NCBI GenBank assembly: GCA_964509425.1
Contig: CAZDWZ010000013.1
Span: 1-64,000 of the forward strand
DNA length: 64,000 nt
Source: CAZDWZ01 sp964509425
GTDB lineage: Bacteria > Bdellovibrionota_C > UBA2361 > SZUA-149 > CAZDWZ01
Reading direction: 5' to 3'
Position 1 is the first letter of the stretch, and each line of letters starts with the position of its first letter. The notes under the pieces were generated by a model. That model had not been told where the DNA came from, did no database searches, and was given only the letters and a program-made list of their open reading frames with translations. Positions 8,339 through 17,606 of the stretch are shown here, one piece after another. The translations under genes were made by a program, and so were the position numbers.

Positions 8339-10503
8339 TACTTCACCTCCGCTTCTTTAGATTTCGAGAAGTCCGTTCCGAGCCGTTGGAGATACGCAAT
8401 CAGTGCGACAATCTCCTTTCGCTCCAGATTCTCGGTTGTGTTCGCTCCTTGCTGCCGGAGAGCGGCGGCGATTTCTTCGGCTTGCTGCTGCAAGGTCGAT
8501 TTGGCCGTTGAAATCTCTTCGCTGCTGTAGGGAACTCCCAAAGAAGTCATCACACTCAATTTTCGCTCCGTGAGCGAGGTATCGAGGTCCTTCACATACA
8601 GCCAGGGATACTTGGGCATAATCGATCCCGGGCTGGTCGAAACTGGTTCGGCCATATGGCGGTAATGCCAGAAGCTGGGATATTTTCCGCCGATTCGCTG
8701 AAGATCCGGGCCGGTACGCTTCGAACCGAATTGGAAGGGGTGATCGTAGACAAATTCGCCGGCGCGCGAATGTTCTCCGTAGCGGGCGACCTCGTCACGA
8801 AATGGCCGAATCATCTGAGAGTGACAGTTGTAACACCCCTCACGAACGTAAATGTCTCGTCCTTCGAGTTCGAGCGGAGTATACGGTTTCACAGCAGAGA
8901 TCGCCCTCACGCTGTTCTTCATAAGCGCAAGCGGAACAAACTCCAAAGGTCCCCCCACAATGACGGAGACCAGGACGAGAACGGTGAAGAATATCGGAGC
9001 TCCTTCGAGCCTTCGATGCCAGGGATTTGGATGATTTGTTAAGTCTTCGTGATGTTCGATGACGACCGCCGTCTTCATCTCCGGGTCCCGCAAATCAGCA
9101 CTGGCCGCCCGGGACGCCAAGACCGTCTTCCAAACGTTGTAGACCATGATCAGGAGGCCGGCCATATAGAGCAGGCCGCCGATCAGTCGGCCGTAGTAGA
9201 ACGGCTTCAACTTCGTCACAGTCTCAACGAAGTCCGGATACATCAGAGTTCCTTCCGGCGTCATGGCACGCCACATGAGTCCTTGCGTGATTCCTGACGT
9301 CCACATGGAAACGATGTAGAGAACGATTCCTAAGGTCGCTACCCAGAAGTGAGCGGCCATCAAACGTATGCTGTAGACCGGGACGTGCCAAAGCTTAGGC
9401 AGGAGCCAATAGATCATCGCAAAAGCGATAAACCCGTTCCAACCGAGCGCTCCACCGTGAACGTGGCCGATCGTGTAATCGGTGTAATGCGTCAGCGCAT
9501 TCACGCTTTTCAAGGACATCATCGGACCTTCAAACGTCGACATCCCGTAGAAAGTAATTCCCGCAACGAAAAATTTGAGAATTGGATCGCTTCTGAGACG
9601 GTCCCAAGCACCGCGGAGTGTGAGCAAACCGTTGATCATTCCACCCCATGAAGGTGCGATGAGCATAACGGAAAATACCGTTCCCATGGTCTGCGCCCAG
9701 TCGGGCAGCGCTGTGTTGAGGAGGTGATGAGGACCGGCCCAGATGTAAAGAAAAACCAGTGACCAAAAGTGAACGATCGAGAGTCGGTAAGAGTAGACGG
9801 GACGCTCGGCGGCCTTCGGCACAAAATAGTACATAAGCCCGAGAAACGGCGTCGTCAGAAAGAAGGCAACGGCATTATGGCCGTACCACCATTGAACGAG
9901 CGCATCTTGCATGCCTGGATAGATCGTATAGCTTTTGAAAAATGAAACCGGCAATGCAAGCGAGTTAACGATATGAAGCATCGCGACAGTCAAAATCGTG
10001 GCGATGTAGAACCAAAGCGCGACGTATAAGTGCTTTTCGCGGCGGCATGCCAAAGTCCCGAAGAAATTCAACGCGAAAACCACCCAAATAGCGGTTATCG
10101 CGATGTCGATCGGCCATTCGAGCTCAGCATATTCTTTAGAAGCGGTAATACCGAGCGGAAGCGTGACCGCGGCAAGAACGATGATGATCTGCCAACCCCA
10201 AAAATGCAGCGAGGAAAGCCTGTCGCTCCACATTCGCGCCTTACACAAACGTTGTGTCGAGTAGTAGATCCCGGCAAAAATTGTATTGCCCGCGAAAGCG
10301 AAAATGACCGCGTTCGTGTGTAAAGGCCGCAATCTCCCGAAAGTCAGCCAAGGCATGTCGAAATTCAACGCGGGGTGCGCTAGCTGCGCGGCCAACAACA
10401 GTCCTACCAACATGCCGACAACGCCCCAGAGCAACGTGGCAAAAACAAACTTTCTCACTATCGCGTCGTCATAGGCGAAGGTTTCGTAGCGAGTTTCGAT
10501 CAT
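8338..10503 (-). CDS. ccoNO: Fused cbb3 cytochrome oxidase subunits I and II (CcoNO)
   Basis: This 721-residue fusion joins the catalytic subunit CcoN (about 1-480, twelve or so membrane helices) to the monohaem cytochrome subunit CcoO (about 500-721). In CcoN the haem and copper ligands are in place: His62 (LHTNAV), His209 (YGHNAV), His259-His260 (GPHHLL), and His347/His349 (GHVHG). In CcoO a membrane anchor (about 503-520) is followed by CYNCH (557-561). The enzyme reduces oxygen to water at high affinity and pumps protons. Fused CcoNO is known in Bacteroidetes, Bdellovibrio-like and some other bacteria. ccoS ends inside its start codon. Confidence 0.95.
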   Translation of the reverse strand: MIETRYETFAYDDAIVRKFVFATLLWGVVGMLVGLLLAAQLAHPALNFDMPWLTFGRLRPLHTNAVIFAFAGNTIFAGIYYSTQRLCKARMWSDRLSSLHFWGWQIIIVLAAVTLPLGITASKEYAELEWPIDIAITAIWVVFALNFFGTLACRREKHLYVALWFYIATILTVAMLHIVNSLALPVSFFKSYTIYPGMQDALVQWWYGHNAVAFFLTTPFLGLMYYFVPKAAERPVYSYRLSIVHFWSLVFLYIWAGPHHLLNTALPDWAQTMGTVFSVMLIAPSWGGMINGLLTLRGAWDRLRSDPILKFFVAGITFYGMSTFEGPMMSLKSVNALTHYTDYTIGHVHGGALGWNGFIAFAMIYWLLPKLWHVPVYSIRLMAAHFWVATLGIVLYIVSMWTSGITQGLMWRAMTPEGTLMYPDFVETVTKLKPFYYGRLIGGLLYMAGLLIMVYNVWKTVLASRAASADLRDPEMKTAVVIEHHEDLTNHPNPWHRRLEGAPIFFTVLVLVSVIVGGPLEFVPLALMKNSVRAISAVKPYTPLELEGRDIYVREGCYNCHSQMIRPFRDEVARYGEHSRAGEFVYDHPFQFGSKRTGPDLQRIGGKYPSFWHYRHMAEPVSTSPGSIMPKYPWLYVKDLDTSLTERKLSVMTSLGVPYSSEEISTAKSTLQQQAEEIAAALRQQGANTTENLERKEIVALIAYLQRLGTDFSKSKEAEVK

Positions 10504-10685
10504 GCTTTTTTTCCCTTTGAATCTTTATCTTGAACAAGGACCGGTCCGGCGTCGTCGGAAAGCACCTTCCACCGAGGTGTTTCCAGATCGTCAAATTGGC
10601 CCGATCTTGCGGCCCAAGCGTATCCAGCTAATGCCGCGCCTGCGAGAATCAGCGACGCAAAAACGAGAAAGTAAATTATTGTCAT
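10500..10685 (-). CDS. ccoS: cbb3 oxidase maturation protein CcoS
   Basis: A 61-residue protein with one N-terminal membrane helix (about 4-22) and the family hallmark of a cytoplasmic tail starting with Trp-Ala-Ala-Arg-Ser-Gly-Gln-Phe-Asp-Asp-Leu. CcoS is required for cofactor insertion into the oxidase. The ATG at 10685 lies three bases after the ccoI stop, and its TGA overlaps the ccoNO start (ATGA). The short intervals imply a single message with ccoI and ccoNO. Confidence 0.93.
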   Translation of the reverse strand: MTIIYFLVFASLILAGAALAGYAWAARSGQFDDLETPRWKVLSDDAGPVLVQDKDSKGKKA

Positions 10686-10687
10686 CC

Positions 10688-13249
10688 TTACTCCCCCGAC
10701 CGATGGCGACCAGCACGGGACTTCTGTGTTCGAATTCCGATGCGGGTGAGCTTCAGCGTCGTGAAAACGACGGTCAGTGAGCTCGCCGGCATCAGAATCG
10801 CCGCGACCATAGGATTCATTCGACCTGCGAGCGCAAACGCTGCTCCAAGCGCGTTGTAAATCGACGAGATACCGAAGTTGATTCGAATAATTGAGTTGCA
10901 CCGCTCGGCTCCTTCAAAGAGGGCAGTGATTTGGTTTGCCGAGAACGGTGACATCGAAACTGAAGCTGATTCAAGCGCGACATCAGGAGCGGCGCCGACG
11001 GCGATGCCGATACTTGCAAGCTGCAGTGCGGCAGAATCGTTTGCTCCGTCTCCGATCATCATCACCGGTCCACGATTCTGCAGCTCGCGGACGATGTCGG
11101 CCTTTTCAAGTGGACTCCGCTCCCAAAGAATGTGCTGTTCATTAATTCCAAGCGCCGATCCGCATGCTTTCGTCGGTACCTCCGTATCTCCGGAGATTAC
11201 ATAGACTTCCAGGCCTCGAGCTTGAATCTGTTCGACAACTTCCTTGATTCCCTGCCGCAGTGGGCTCTCAAGCCTAAATGCTGCAACGAACACTCCATCT
11301 CGCCCCAGAATCACTGTCGTCGCGAGTTTCGTCTCCGGCGCTGGAAGTCGGGGTACCGAAATGCCACTGTCCTGAAAAAACGATTCGGACCCGATTTTCC
11401 ACTCCACGCCATGAACCCGAGCGCAAACCCCTTTGCCGAGAACAGCGGTGCGATCTTCAATAGACGCGATTCCGCAAGTTGCGTCGGTTCTCATTTTAGT
11501 GAATGCCGAGAGTGCTCTGCCCACCGGATGGCGGTTGCCGGATTCAAGCGCTGCAATTGCGAAGAGGGCTTCTTCTCGCAGTTCTTCTCGCGCGGCCTCG
11601 GGTGCCAGCGAATCGAAGCGACCGGCTCGAAACATGAAAACCTTACTCACTCTCACCGTGTCCTCGGTGAGAACCCCTGTCTTGTCGAAAGCGACAAATT
11701 TTAGATCTCTCAACCGATCGAGAATCGCAGCGTCCTTCAGAAAAATTCCGCTCCGAGCAGCTGAGCGTATGGCGGCGCAAGTAGCGAGTGGCGCTGCAAG
11801 TCCCAATGCACACGGACAAGACACGACCAGCAATGCCAGGACGACGGAGAGCGCCTTTGCACTGCCCGCGGCGACAAACCAGAACGCTCCACCAAAGAGT
11901 GCTAACATAAGCACGGCGAAAGCAAATTGTTTCGCAAGACGATCGCTGAGGTCTGCGAGACGGCTTCGCGCGACAGGAATTCGTTCGAGCTCCGCGATCA
12001 GTTTTCCGATTCGGCTTGATGAAAGCGTCTCGCTCGCTTCGACCTCTATTCCGGATTCGCAATTAACCGTGCCGCCGAAGACGGCCGAGCCCGAAACGAC
12101 TCGACGCCACTGTGATTCACCAGTGAGGAGCGATTGGTCGACGGCGCTTTCCCCTCTTCGAACAACGCCATCCACGGGAATCCTCTCACCTGGAGCCACT
12201 CGGAGTAGATCGCCGCGCATGATGCGTTCGATGTAGATCTCGGTATCTCCGGTCTCTTCGATTCTTGTCGCGGCGAGCGGAGCCAACGATCCCAGCAGCG
12301 ATAAGTGCGCGGCCGACGCACTCAAACCGCGTTGCTGCAGATACCGAGCAGCAAGAAGGAGGAACACGAGCATTGTCACCGTATCGAAGTACACTTCGGA
12401 CTTCCCGAGGAGCGTGTTCACCGTGCTGATTGTAAAGCCGAAAACGATGGCTACCGAGAGTGGCAAATCGATGTGGAGGATGCCTCGACGAAGTCCGGCA
12501 AACGCTGAACGATACAGAGGCATAGCTGAGAAGAGGACCACCGGCAGGCTGAGAAGGAAGCTCACAGCGGTGAAGAATCGAACCACCCCCGCTTCCATAC
12601 CGCTGAACCACCCCTGATAGAGAGATACTGCGAAGAGCATAGTATTCATCGCGCCGACGGCAGCTACACCGAGCCGGAGCAATGTCAGCCTCTCGCCGGC
12701 GCTGTGGGTGTCGCGCCTCTCGTCAGGTTGGAGTGGATGAGGGGTATAACCAAAAGCTTTGATTTGCGCAGCAATCGCAGGCAGTTCGATTTGCGCTTCG
12801 TTATAGTCGACGGTGAGAAGCGACAAAGACAGATTCACCGAAGCGGTCGCGATACCCGGACAAAGCTCCGGAAGTCGTTCCAGAAGCCAAACGCAAGCGC
12901 CGCAATGGATTCCGTCAATAAAAAATAGAACGCGTGAAAGTCCGTTCGGTAGCTTCCGGATATACCGTGAAGCAAAAATCGGATCGGAGAGAAATTGCAT
13001 TCTTGTCGGAGGTTCCCCAGGCTTTCCCTTTGCCTCCGGAGATGTGGCCGATCGGAGGCGGTAAAAATCCTCGAAACCCGAGGCACATATGCATTCGTAT
13101 GCACCTCGGCAGCCTACGCAGCAGAATCCATCAATCGACAAAGCGCCGGAATTTTTCGTTCCGCAATGACGACATCTCTCGACGGGAGGGAGTGGAGCCT
13201 TTGCCTCCTGAACAAGCTCAGATGGTGAAGGATCTCGCGGCGAAATCAT
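10688..13249 (-). CDS. ccoI: Copper-exporting P-type ATPase CcoI (FixI) for cbb3 assembly
   Basis: This 853-residue P1B ATPase supplies copper to the cbb3 oxidase. In order it shows an N-terminal cysteine cluster (CRHCG, CCVGC; 26-47), a heavy-metal-associated domain (GIHCGAC, 113-119), membrane segments, the actuator motif LTGES (about 375-379), the transmembrane CPC motif (Cys478, Cys480), the phosphorylation site DKTG (Asp522) and the hinge GDGANDS near 740. All key residues are intact. It is the first gene of the minus-strand operon and is 44 bases from the divergent TauE/SafE-type gene. A sigma-54-like site at 13995-14010 points this way from beyond that gene. Confidence 0.95.
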   Translation of the reverse strand: MISPRDPSPSELVQEAKAPLPPVERCRHCGTKNSGALSIDGFCCVGCRGAYECICASGFEDFYRLRSATSPEAKGKPGEPPTRMQFLSDPIFASRYIRKLPNGLSRVLFFIDGIHCGACVWLLERLPELCPGIATASVNLSLSLLTVDYNEAQIELPAIAAQIKAFGYTPHPLQPDERRDTHSAGERLTLLRLGVAAVGAMNTMLFAVSLYQGWFSGMEAGVVRFFTAVSFLLSLPVVLFSAMPLYRSAFAGLRRGILHIDLPLSVAIVFGFTISTVNTLLGKSEVYFDTVTMLVFLLLAARYLQQRGLSASAAHLSLLGSLAPLAATRIEETGDTEIYIERIMRGDLLRVAPGERIPVDGVVRRGESAVDQSLLTGESQWRRVVSGSAVFGGTVNCESGIEVEASETLSSSRIGKLIAELERIPVARSRLADLSDRLAKQFAFAVLMLALFGGAFWFVAAGSAKALSVVLALLVVSCPCALGLAAPLATCAAIRSAARSGIFLKDAAILDRLRDLKFVAFDKTGVLTEDTVRVSKVFMFRAGRFDSLAPEAAREELREEALFAIAALESGNRHPVGRALSAFTKMRTDATCGIASIEDRTAVLGKGVCARVHGVEWKIGSESFFQDSGISVPRLPAPETKLATTVILGRDGVFVAAFRLESPLRQGIKEVVEQIQARGLEVYVISGDTEVPTKACGSALGINEQHILWERSPLEKADIVRELQNRGPVMMIGDGANDSAALQLASIGIAVGAAPDVALESASVSMSPFSANQITALFEGAERCNSIIRINFGISSIYNALGAAFALAGRMNPMVAAILMPASSLTVVFTTLKLTRIGIRTQKSRAGRHRSGE

Positions 13250-13293
13250 GTTGGAGGAACCAAAATTTGAATCCGCATGCTATAGATCATCGA

Positions 13294-13986
13294 ATGGGCC
13301 TTCTCACCATATTCTTGACGAGCTTCTTTGGAAGCGTTCATTGCGCGGGAATGTGCGGCGGTTTCGTTGCGCTCTGCACCGTCGAATCCAAGCGAGTGCC
13401 AGCGTCCATTTGCGGCTATCATCTCGGTCGCTTGAATACCTATTTGCTGATCGGCATAGCAGCGGGTCTCATCGGCGCGTCGATTCAAAACGCCGGAGTG
13501 TTGATCGGAATTCATTACCTCTCTTCGGCGCTGCTCGGCGGAATGCTGATTGTTTCTGGGATTGCCGCTTTTTCCGGACGCCGTCTGCTGCAGCCTAACC
13601 ATCCGCTCCTTCGACGGCTCTCGTCGGGAGTGTTGACGATGATCCGCCACGGCAATCAGCTTCCCATAGCCTTCCTGCGGTCGTTCATTATTGGAACCGT
13701 GACAACGCTTCTTCCCTGCGGATGGCTGTATAGCTTTGCGGTGGTTGCCGCCACTACGGGGAATCCCATCGACGCCGTGGTGGTCATGTTTGTTTTCTGG
13801 CTGGGAACGATCCCTTGTCTCGTGGCGACAGGTGCGCTCGCGCGTGCTCTCGGCGGCACTTTCGGACAGCTTGCTCCTCGGCTCACCGCCGTTGCGGTCA
13901 TACTCGCCGGAGTAATTTCTCTCGTTCAACACGATCTTTCCTTCTTCAGAGATGTCACTTCCTCGGGAACCTGCCATCAACGGTAG
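13294..13986 (+). CDS. TauE/SafE-type membrane protein (CcoH/UreH-like)
   Basis: This 230-residue protein has about six hydrophobic segments and the signature SVHCAGMCGG near its N-terminus (His16, Cys17, Cys21) and LLPCGWLYSF in the middle. Proteins of this type sit beside cbb3 genes in many genomes and are annotated as sulfite exporter TauE/SafE or cytochrome biogenesis membrane proteins. A role in copper handling for the oxidase is commonly inferred from context. I chose the ATG at 13294 because the first membrane segment begins there, although its ribosome site is weak. It is divergent from ccoI. Confidence 0.85.
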   Translation: MGLLTIFLTSFFGSVHCAGMCGGFVALCTVESKRVPASICGYHLGRLNTYLLIGIAAGLIGASIQNAGVLIGIHYLSSALLGGMLIVSGIAAFSGRRLLQPNHPLLRRLSSGVLTMIRHGNQLPIAFLRSFIIGTVTTLLPCGWLYSFAVVAATTGNPIDAVVVMFVFWLGTIPCLVATGALARALGGTFGQLAPRLTAVAVILAGVISLVQHDLSFFRDVTSSGTCHQR

Positions 13987-13994
13987 TGAAGAGA

Positions 13995-14010
13995 AGCAAA
14001 CCGCGTACCC
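13995..14010 (-). promoter_or_regulatory. Sigma-54-type promoter pointing toward ccoI
   Basis: Read on the minus strand the site is GGGTACGCGGTTTGCT. It has the -24 GG and -12 GC at the correct spacing and TTGCT. It differs by one base from the site at 35541. RNA would start near 13983, just past the TauE/SafE-type stop codon, run antisense through that gene and reach ccoI about 730 bases later. Whether it serves the operon is an inference. Confidence 0.55.
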
Positions 14011-14115
14011 GTCGAACTCCTTGGTGAAACTCAAGAGTTTCTCTGGCGAAATCTGCCAGGCGCCAAAAAAGCGGAAAAACGCCCGCATTCGTGAGCGTCT
14101 CGATGACAGTCGATC

Positions 14116-14141
14116 GTTAACGCATGTTAACGTGCGTTAAC
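14116..14141. promoter_or_regulatory. Three GTTAAC boxes at ten-base spacing
   Basis: GTTAAC occurs at 14116-14121, 14126-14131 and 14136-14141, one per helical turn, and the whole block is nearly palindromic. It lies 106-131 bases upstream of the sigma-54-like site at 13995-14010, the usual distance for an enhancer bound by an NtrC-type activator. It could also be an operator for the plus-strand remnant at 14225. Confidence 0.45.
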
Positions 14142-14224
14142 TTCATGAGCTCGCCCTTGATGCGTCCAGAGACGACATGGCCGCTCTGAGCGTTCGCGGT
14201 TCGTGGAGTCAATTGGAAGAATGA

Positions 14225-14698
14225 GTCGAATCACCCGTGTCTCACCCGGCCACATTTGAGGATCTGCGGCATTCTACGGAGAGTCGCCCAATTTATGCCT
14301 ACCATAAGATTGATGATTCATTTGTGACTGGAGGAGGGAATGCTCAGGTGTTTGCGCTCCAAGCGAGATTCCAACTCACCGATGAACTTTCATTCATCGC
14401 AACGAAGGACGGAATCGTTGCGCGAATCGGCGATTTTTATCCGCTCATCGAACTCAGTAGGATTCACGTCTATACGAATGGAGACCGGCTTCCTATCGCG
14501 GATGAAGGTGAGGATTTCTCCAATTTTGGTGCGAGTGCTGCAGCGGGGAAAGGTCTGATTACGATGGGCGCCGGAGCGCGCTACCGGGTCTCAAAGGACG
14601 TTGACCTCGGCGCGATTTATCAGGTCCCGCTCGATCGTGGCCCAGGCTCTCAGATTCTCGATTGGAGGGTCACCACGGACCTCATCGTTCGATTCTAG
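14225..14698 (+). pseudogene. C-terminal remnant of an outer-membrane beta-barrel protein
   Basis: The frame is open from 14225 but has no credible start; the first possible one is a GTG at 14237. The translated 153 residues show alternating hydrophobic strands, repeated aromatic and glycine turns (FALQARFQLTDELSFIATKD, GAGARYRVSKDVDLGAIY) and end with a terminal Phe preceded by strand residues, the typical last strand recognised by the BAM machinery. No signal peptide is present. I read it as a truncated barrel gene. It converges on hemN with a gap of 19 bases. A functional shorter protein is possible but unlikely. Confidence 0.5.
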
Positions 14699-14717
14699 CG
14701 GAAGTGTTTTCGGCTGA

Positions 14718-16157
14718 CTAGACCGTCGCCGAAAACATCTTTTTCGCGCCCGCAAGACGGGCCGGTAGATACGCGTCAAAGCTCATCGCGACATTCCTGG
14801 CAAAAAGCCGTCCGAGATTGGTAAGTTGGATTGAGTCCGTGCACATCTCGACAACGCCGTCCGCCTCGAATTGCCGGAGCATTGGTATCGCCTCCTGAAA
14901 AGCTTCGTAAAAGCTGTCTTCCCATTTATTCTCCCACTCAATGATGTCTAGAGAGCCCGCGCAGAGGATTGCCTCGATTATGTGAGCACGGCGTTTGTCG
15001 TCTCGCGACTTTAGCAACCCTCTCTCGATTGGGAGAAAGTCATTTCTTGATTCACGCTGATACTGGTCAAGGTCACGGTAGTTTTGCACCATCATTTCGG
15101 AGGAGGTGGAGATCGCACTTGGCCCGAAGGAAATGAGATCGGAAGCTTTTCTGGTCGTATATCCCATGAAGTTCCGTTGCAGCGTGCCCGAATTAGCGGC
15201 GCTGGCGAGTGAATCCTCCGGGAGCGCAAAATGGTCGAGGCCAATATGTTGATATCCGGCATCACGAAACTCCTCCAGAGCACTGAGAAAGAGCTCAATT
15301 CGCGTTTCGGGACTAGGCAGTCTCCACCGCTCGAAAGATTTCTGTGTTTTTCGCAACCAAGTTACGTGAGCATACCCGTAGAGGGCGACTCGATTTGGTC
15401 GAAGCTGGATGATACGGAGAATTGTCTCGCGAAAACTCTCGAGAGTTTGTTCCGGCAAACCATAGAGGACGTCGACGTTTATGCTCTTAAAAGCGTGGCG
15501 TCGAGCCGCTTCCATTAAATCTGCGGTCATTTCCAAAGTTTGGGTTCTGTTTATGACTTTCTGCACCAGCGGATTAAAGTCTTGAACTCCCAGGCTGATT
15601 CGATTGAATCCAAGTGATCGGTAGAGCGGGATCATCTCCGGCTCGGTGGTGCGAGGGTCGAGCTCGATCGAGAGATCCCCTTGCTCGAAGTCAATTGGAA
15701 ATAACTGCTCGATCAGATGAAAAATAAACTCCGTCTCCCGGCCGGTGAGATAGTTTGGTGTGCCTCCGCCCCAGTGAAGTTGCTGCGTTGAGACGGGTCC
15801 CGGTAACGCTGCGCGGGTGGCTTCGAGGTTTCGAGAGAGCGCGCTTATGAATGGGACGACGACATCGCGATTCCGCGGCACCACTTTGTGACACGCGCAG
15901 AAGTAGCAAAGTGTCCTACAGAACGGAACATGGACGTAGAGAGAGAGCTCTCTTGGAGTTGTCCTTGCAGGGAAAGACCCCAGGAACTCCTGCCACTGCC
16001 CGGAGCCGATGCTGGGGGTCAGCTCGACGGCAGTGGGATAGCTCGTATAGCGAGGTCCCTGCCCAGCGTATCGAGTAACTAAATTCCGGATCCGGGTTCT
16101 GTTCATGACAGCGCTTCGATTTTCTACGTAAGCTTCCAGGTTTGCATTCGACTCCAT
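14718..16157 (-). CDS. hemN: Oxygen-independent coproporphyrinogen III oxidase HemN
   Basis: A radical-SAM enzyme of 479 residues that converts coproporphyrinogen III to protoporphyrinogen IX without oxygen, supplying haem when oxygen is low. The diagnostic cluster ligands are Cys80, Cys84, Cys87 with the extra Cys89 (CRTLCYFCAC), preceded by the conserved GPRYTSYPTA (34-43). A LHWGGGTPNYL motif follows near 128, and the C-terminal HemN domain is complete. The start could be the inner ATG at 16106, which fits the family length slightly better; neither has a clear ribosome site. The neighbouring cbb3 genes support a micro-aerobic role. Confidence 0.95.
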   Translation of the reverse strand: MESNANLEAYVENRSAVMNRTRIRNLVTRYAGQGPRYTSYPTAVELTPSIGSGQWQEFLGSFPARTTPRELSLYVHVPFCRTLCYFCACHKVVPRNRDVVVPFISALSRNLEATRAALPGPVSTQQLHWGGGTPNYLTGRETEFIFHLIEQLFPIDFEQGDLSIELDPRTTEPEMIPLYRSLGFNRISLGVQDFNPLVQKVINRTQTLEMTADLMEAARRHAFKSINVDVLYGLPEQTLESFRETILRIIQLRPNRVALYGYAHVTWLRKTQKSFERWRLPSPETRIELFLSALEEFRDAGYQHIGLDHFALPEDSLASAANSGTLQRNFMGYTTRKASDLISFGPSAISTSSEMMVQNYRDLDQYQRESRNDFLPIERGLLKSRDDKRRAHIIEAILCAGSLDIIEWENKWEDSFYEAFQEAIPMLRQFEADGVVEMCTDSIQLTNLGRLFARNVAMSFDAYLPARLAGAKKMFSATV

Positions 16158-16328
16158 GAAAACGAATATCGATTATGGGCACCGACATATTTCGGTGGAC
16201 GCGCATCGGCGCTCGACGAATTTTCAAGTTATCAAGTCGGCTTGCAGCGTTCGCGATCGCTGCGTTAAGCCGCTCTCGCGAACACGGGCCGACAGCTCGA
16301 CCCAAATTGAGAACGGTGCGACCAAGTC

Positions 16329-17510
16329 TTACGTTTTTGGTGGCTCGGCTCCCGCGATTTTCTCAAGTTCTCGAATGAGCATTTTGTCGAAGTCGTCTAG
16401 ATGAATTCCGCCGCTTCCGGTCGATGATTGTCGAATATCCCATTCGTATAATCGAAAGGCCTCTTTGGCCTCCGGTGTGCCAGGGAACGCTCGAATGCAG
16501 CGTTCCAGAAAGAGGTCGCGAGTTGCTTCAAAGGCGGGGATATTCAGGTGCTGATAGCTCAACGCAAGGAGAAAATACGCCTTTGCTTTTGCATTTCCTA
16601 CGAGAGTCGTGCCCGCTAGCGAATCATGGAGAATCTTGCTCGCGCGGAGTGTCGACACCAGGTGCTTGTCGTCGAGCGGTACGCTGACATTGTTTCGTAC
16701 TGGCTTCAGAAGCTTTTCCGCATTATCGATTGGAAGGGAAATGTCTTTCTGAGATCGGTGTTTTCGAAGCTCCTTGATCCAATATGCGAGAAGGTTACGA
16801 TTTATCGTATCGACAGTCTTACCTTCCGACAGTTTGCTGAGTTTCTCAGCTGCTTCCCACGGTCGATCCAATGCTCGAATTTCCAGGAGCAACCAGAATC
16901 GAAGCGTCGGAACAAGGTGTCCTGAGAACTCAGAGTCCGAGACAGCATGTTCTGCAAGACGGAAGAGTCGTTCAGACGCTTCATCGAAACGGCGGGATGC
17001 AACGAGGAATTCGATCACCGGCATCGCCGCCAAGTAGTCCCGAGGTTCGCTCAGGGAAGCAGCCCCCAGAAAGCTTTTCTCAGTCGAGGTCCGCGTGTGG
17101 CATGTCACACAGTTCTGGGCGAAACCCCGTAGTCTCCAATGGGCGTAGTCCGTACGTCCTTCTTTCAGATCTCGGGAAACCGAGGCCAGAAGCCTCTCTG
17201 TGACATCCAGAGTCACCGCCATGACCGGATCCTCTCGCCGAAAGTTGACCGCCTCTCCGACGCGGTGGAAGTCATTCTTCAGGGCGTCGACCAGGGTCAT
17301 CGCGCGCCCGGCTCGTTCTTCCCCTGAGAATCCTGAAGGCTGCCAAACCATAGTGAAAAGCTCGTATGCTTCGGCATACAGGTCGCGCATTCGTGCCTGC
17401 ACTTGGTTCGGTGGATGATTGCCGGCTTGATGATCGCTGCAAGCCAAAAAGAGGCCGAAAGCGAGAACAAAGACGATTCTGATACTAGTTTTCAAGGTGG
17501 GAGTATTCAT
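16329..17510 (-). CDS. c-type cytochrome lipoprotein
   Basis: This 393-residue lipoprotein has a signal ending at FLACSD (Cys24 as lipidated residue) and one haem motif CVTCH (Cys134, Cys137, His138). The region after the haem is helical and tetratricopeptide-like in composition, with repeated Ala/Leu/Glu helices to about residue 340. It should be anchored in the periplasm or outer membrane and could relay electrons or sense redox state. I do not recognise a named family. It is upstream of hemN on the same strand with a 171-base gap, so it may be separately transcribed. Confidence 0.8.
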   Translation of the reverse strand: MNTPTLKTSIRIVFVLAFGLFLACSDHQAGNHPPNQVQARMRDLYAEAYELFTMVWQPSGFSGEERAGRAMTLVDALKNDFHRVGEAVNFRREDPVMAVTLDVTERLLASVSRDLKEGRTDYAHWRLRGFAQNCVTCHTRTSTEKSFLGAASLSEPRDYLAAMPVIEFLVASRRFDEASERLFRLAEHAVSDSEFSGHLVPTLRFWLLLEIRALDRPWEAAEKLSKLSEGKTVDTINRNLLAYWIKELRKHRSQKDISLPIDNAEKLLKPVRNNVSVPLDDKHLVSTLRASKILHDSLAGTTLVGNAKAKAYFLLALSYQHLNIPAFEATRDLFLERCIRAFPGTPEAKEAFRLYEWDIRQSSTGSGGIHLDDFDKMLIRELEKIAGAEPPKT

Positions 17511-17606
17511 CCACGGTATACCTCATCGTTGCCGATTAAAAATTCCAGATTATGTCGTTCTCGTACCCGAGCAGGAACTGGTTATGCGGAGGATCATAAA
17601 AATCTC

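Noticed and set aside
13250..13293. FNR-type box between ccoI and the divergent gene
   Set aside because: No TTGAT-N4-ATCAA or close variant is present in the 44-base spacer.
13246..14088. A 280-codon minus-strand frame antisense to the TauE/SafE-type gene, ending ATGA at the ccoI start
   Set aside because: Its composition is that of an antisense shadow (Arg, Ser, Glu, Asn-rich, no hydrophobic core), while the plus strand encodes a clear membrane protein family.
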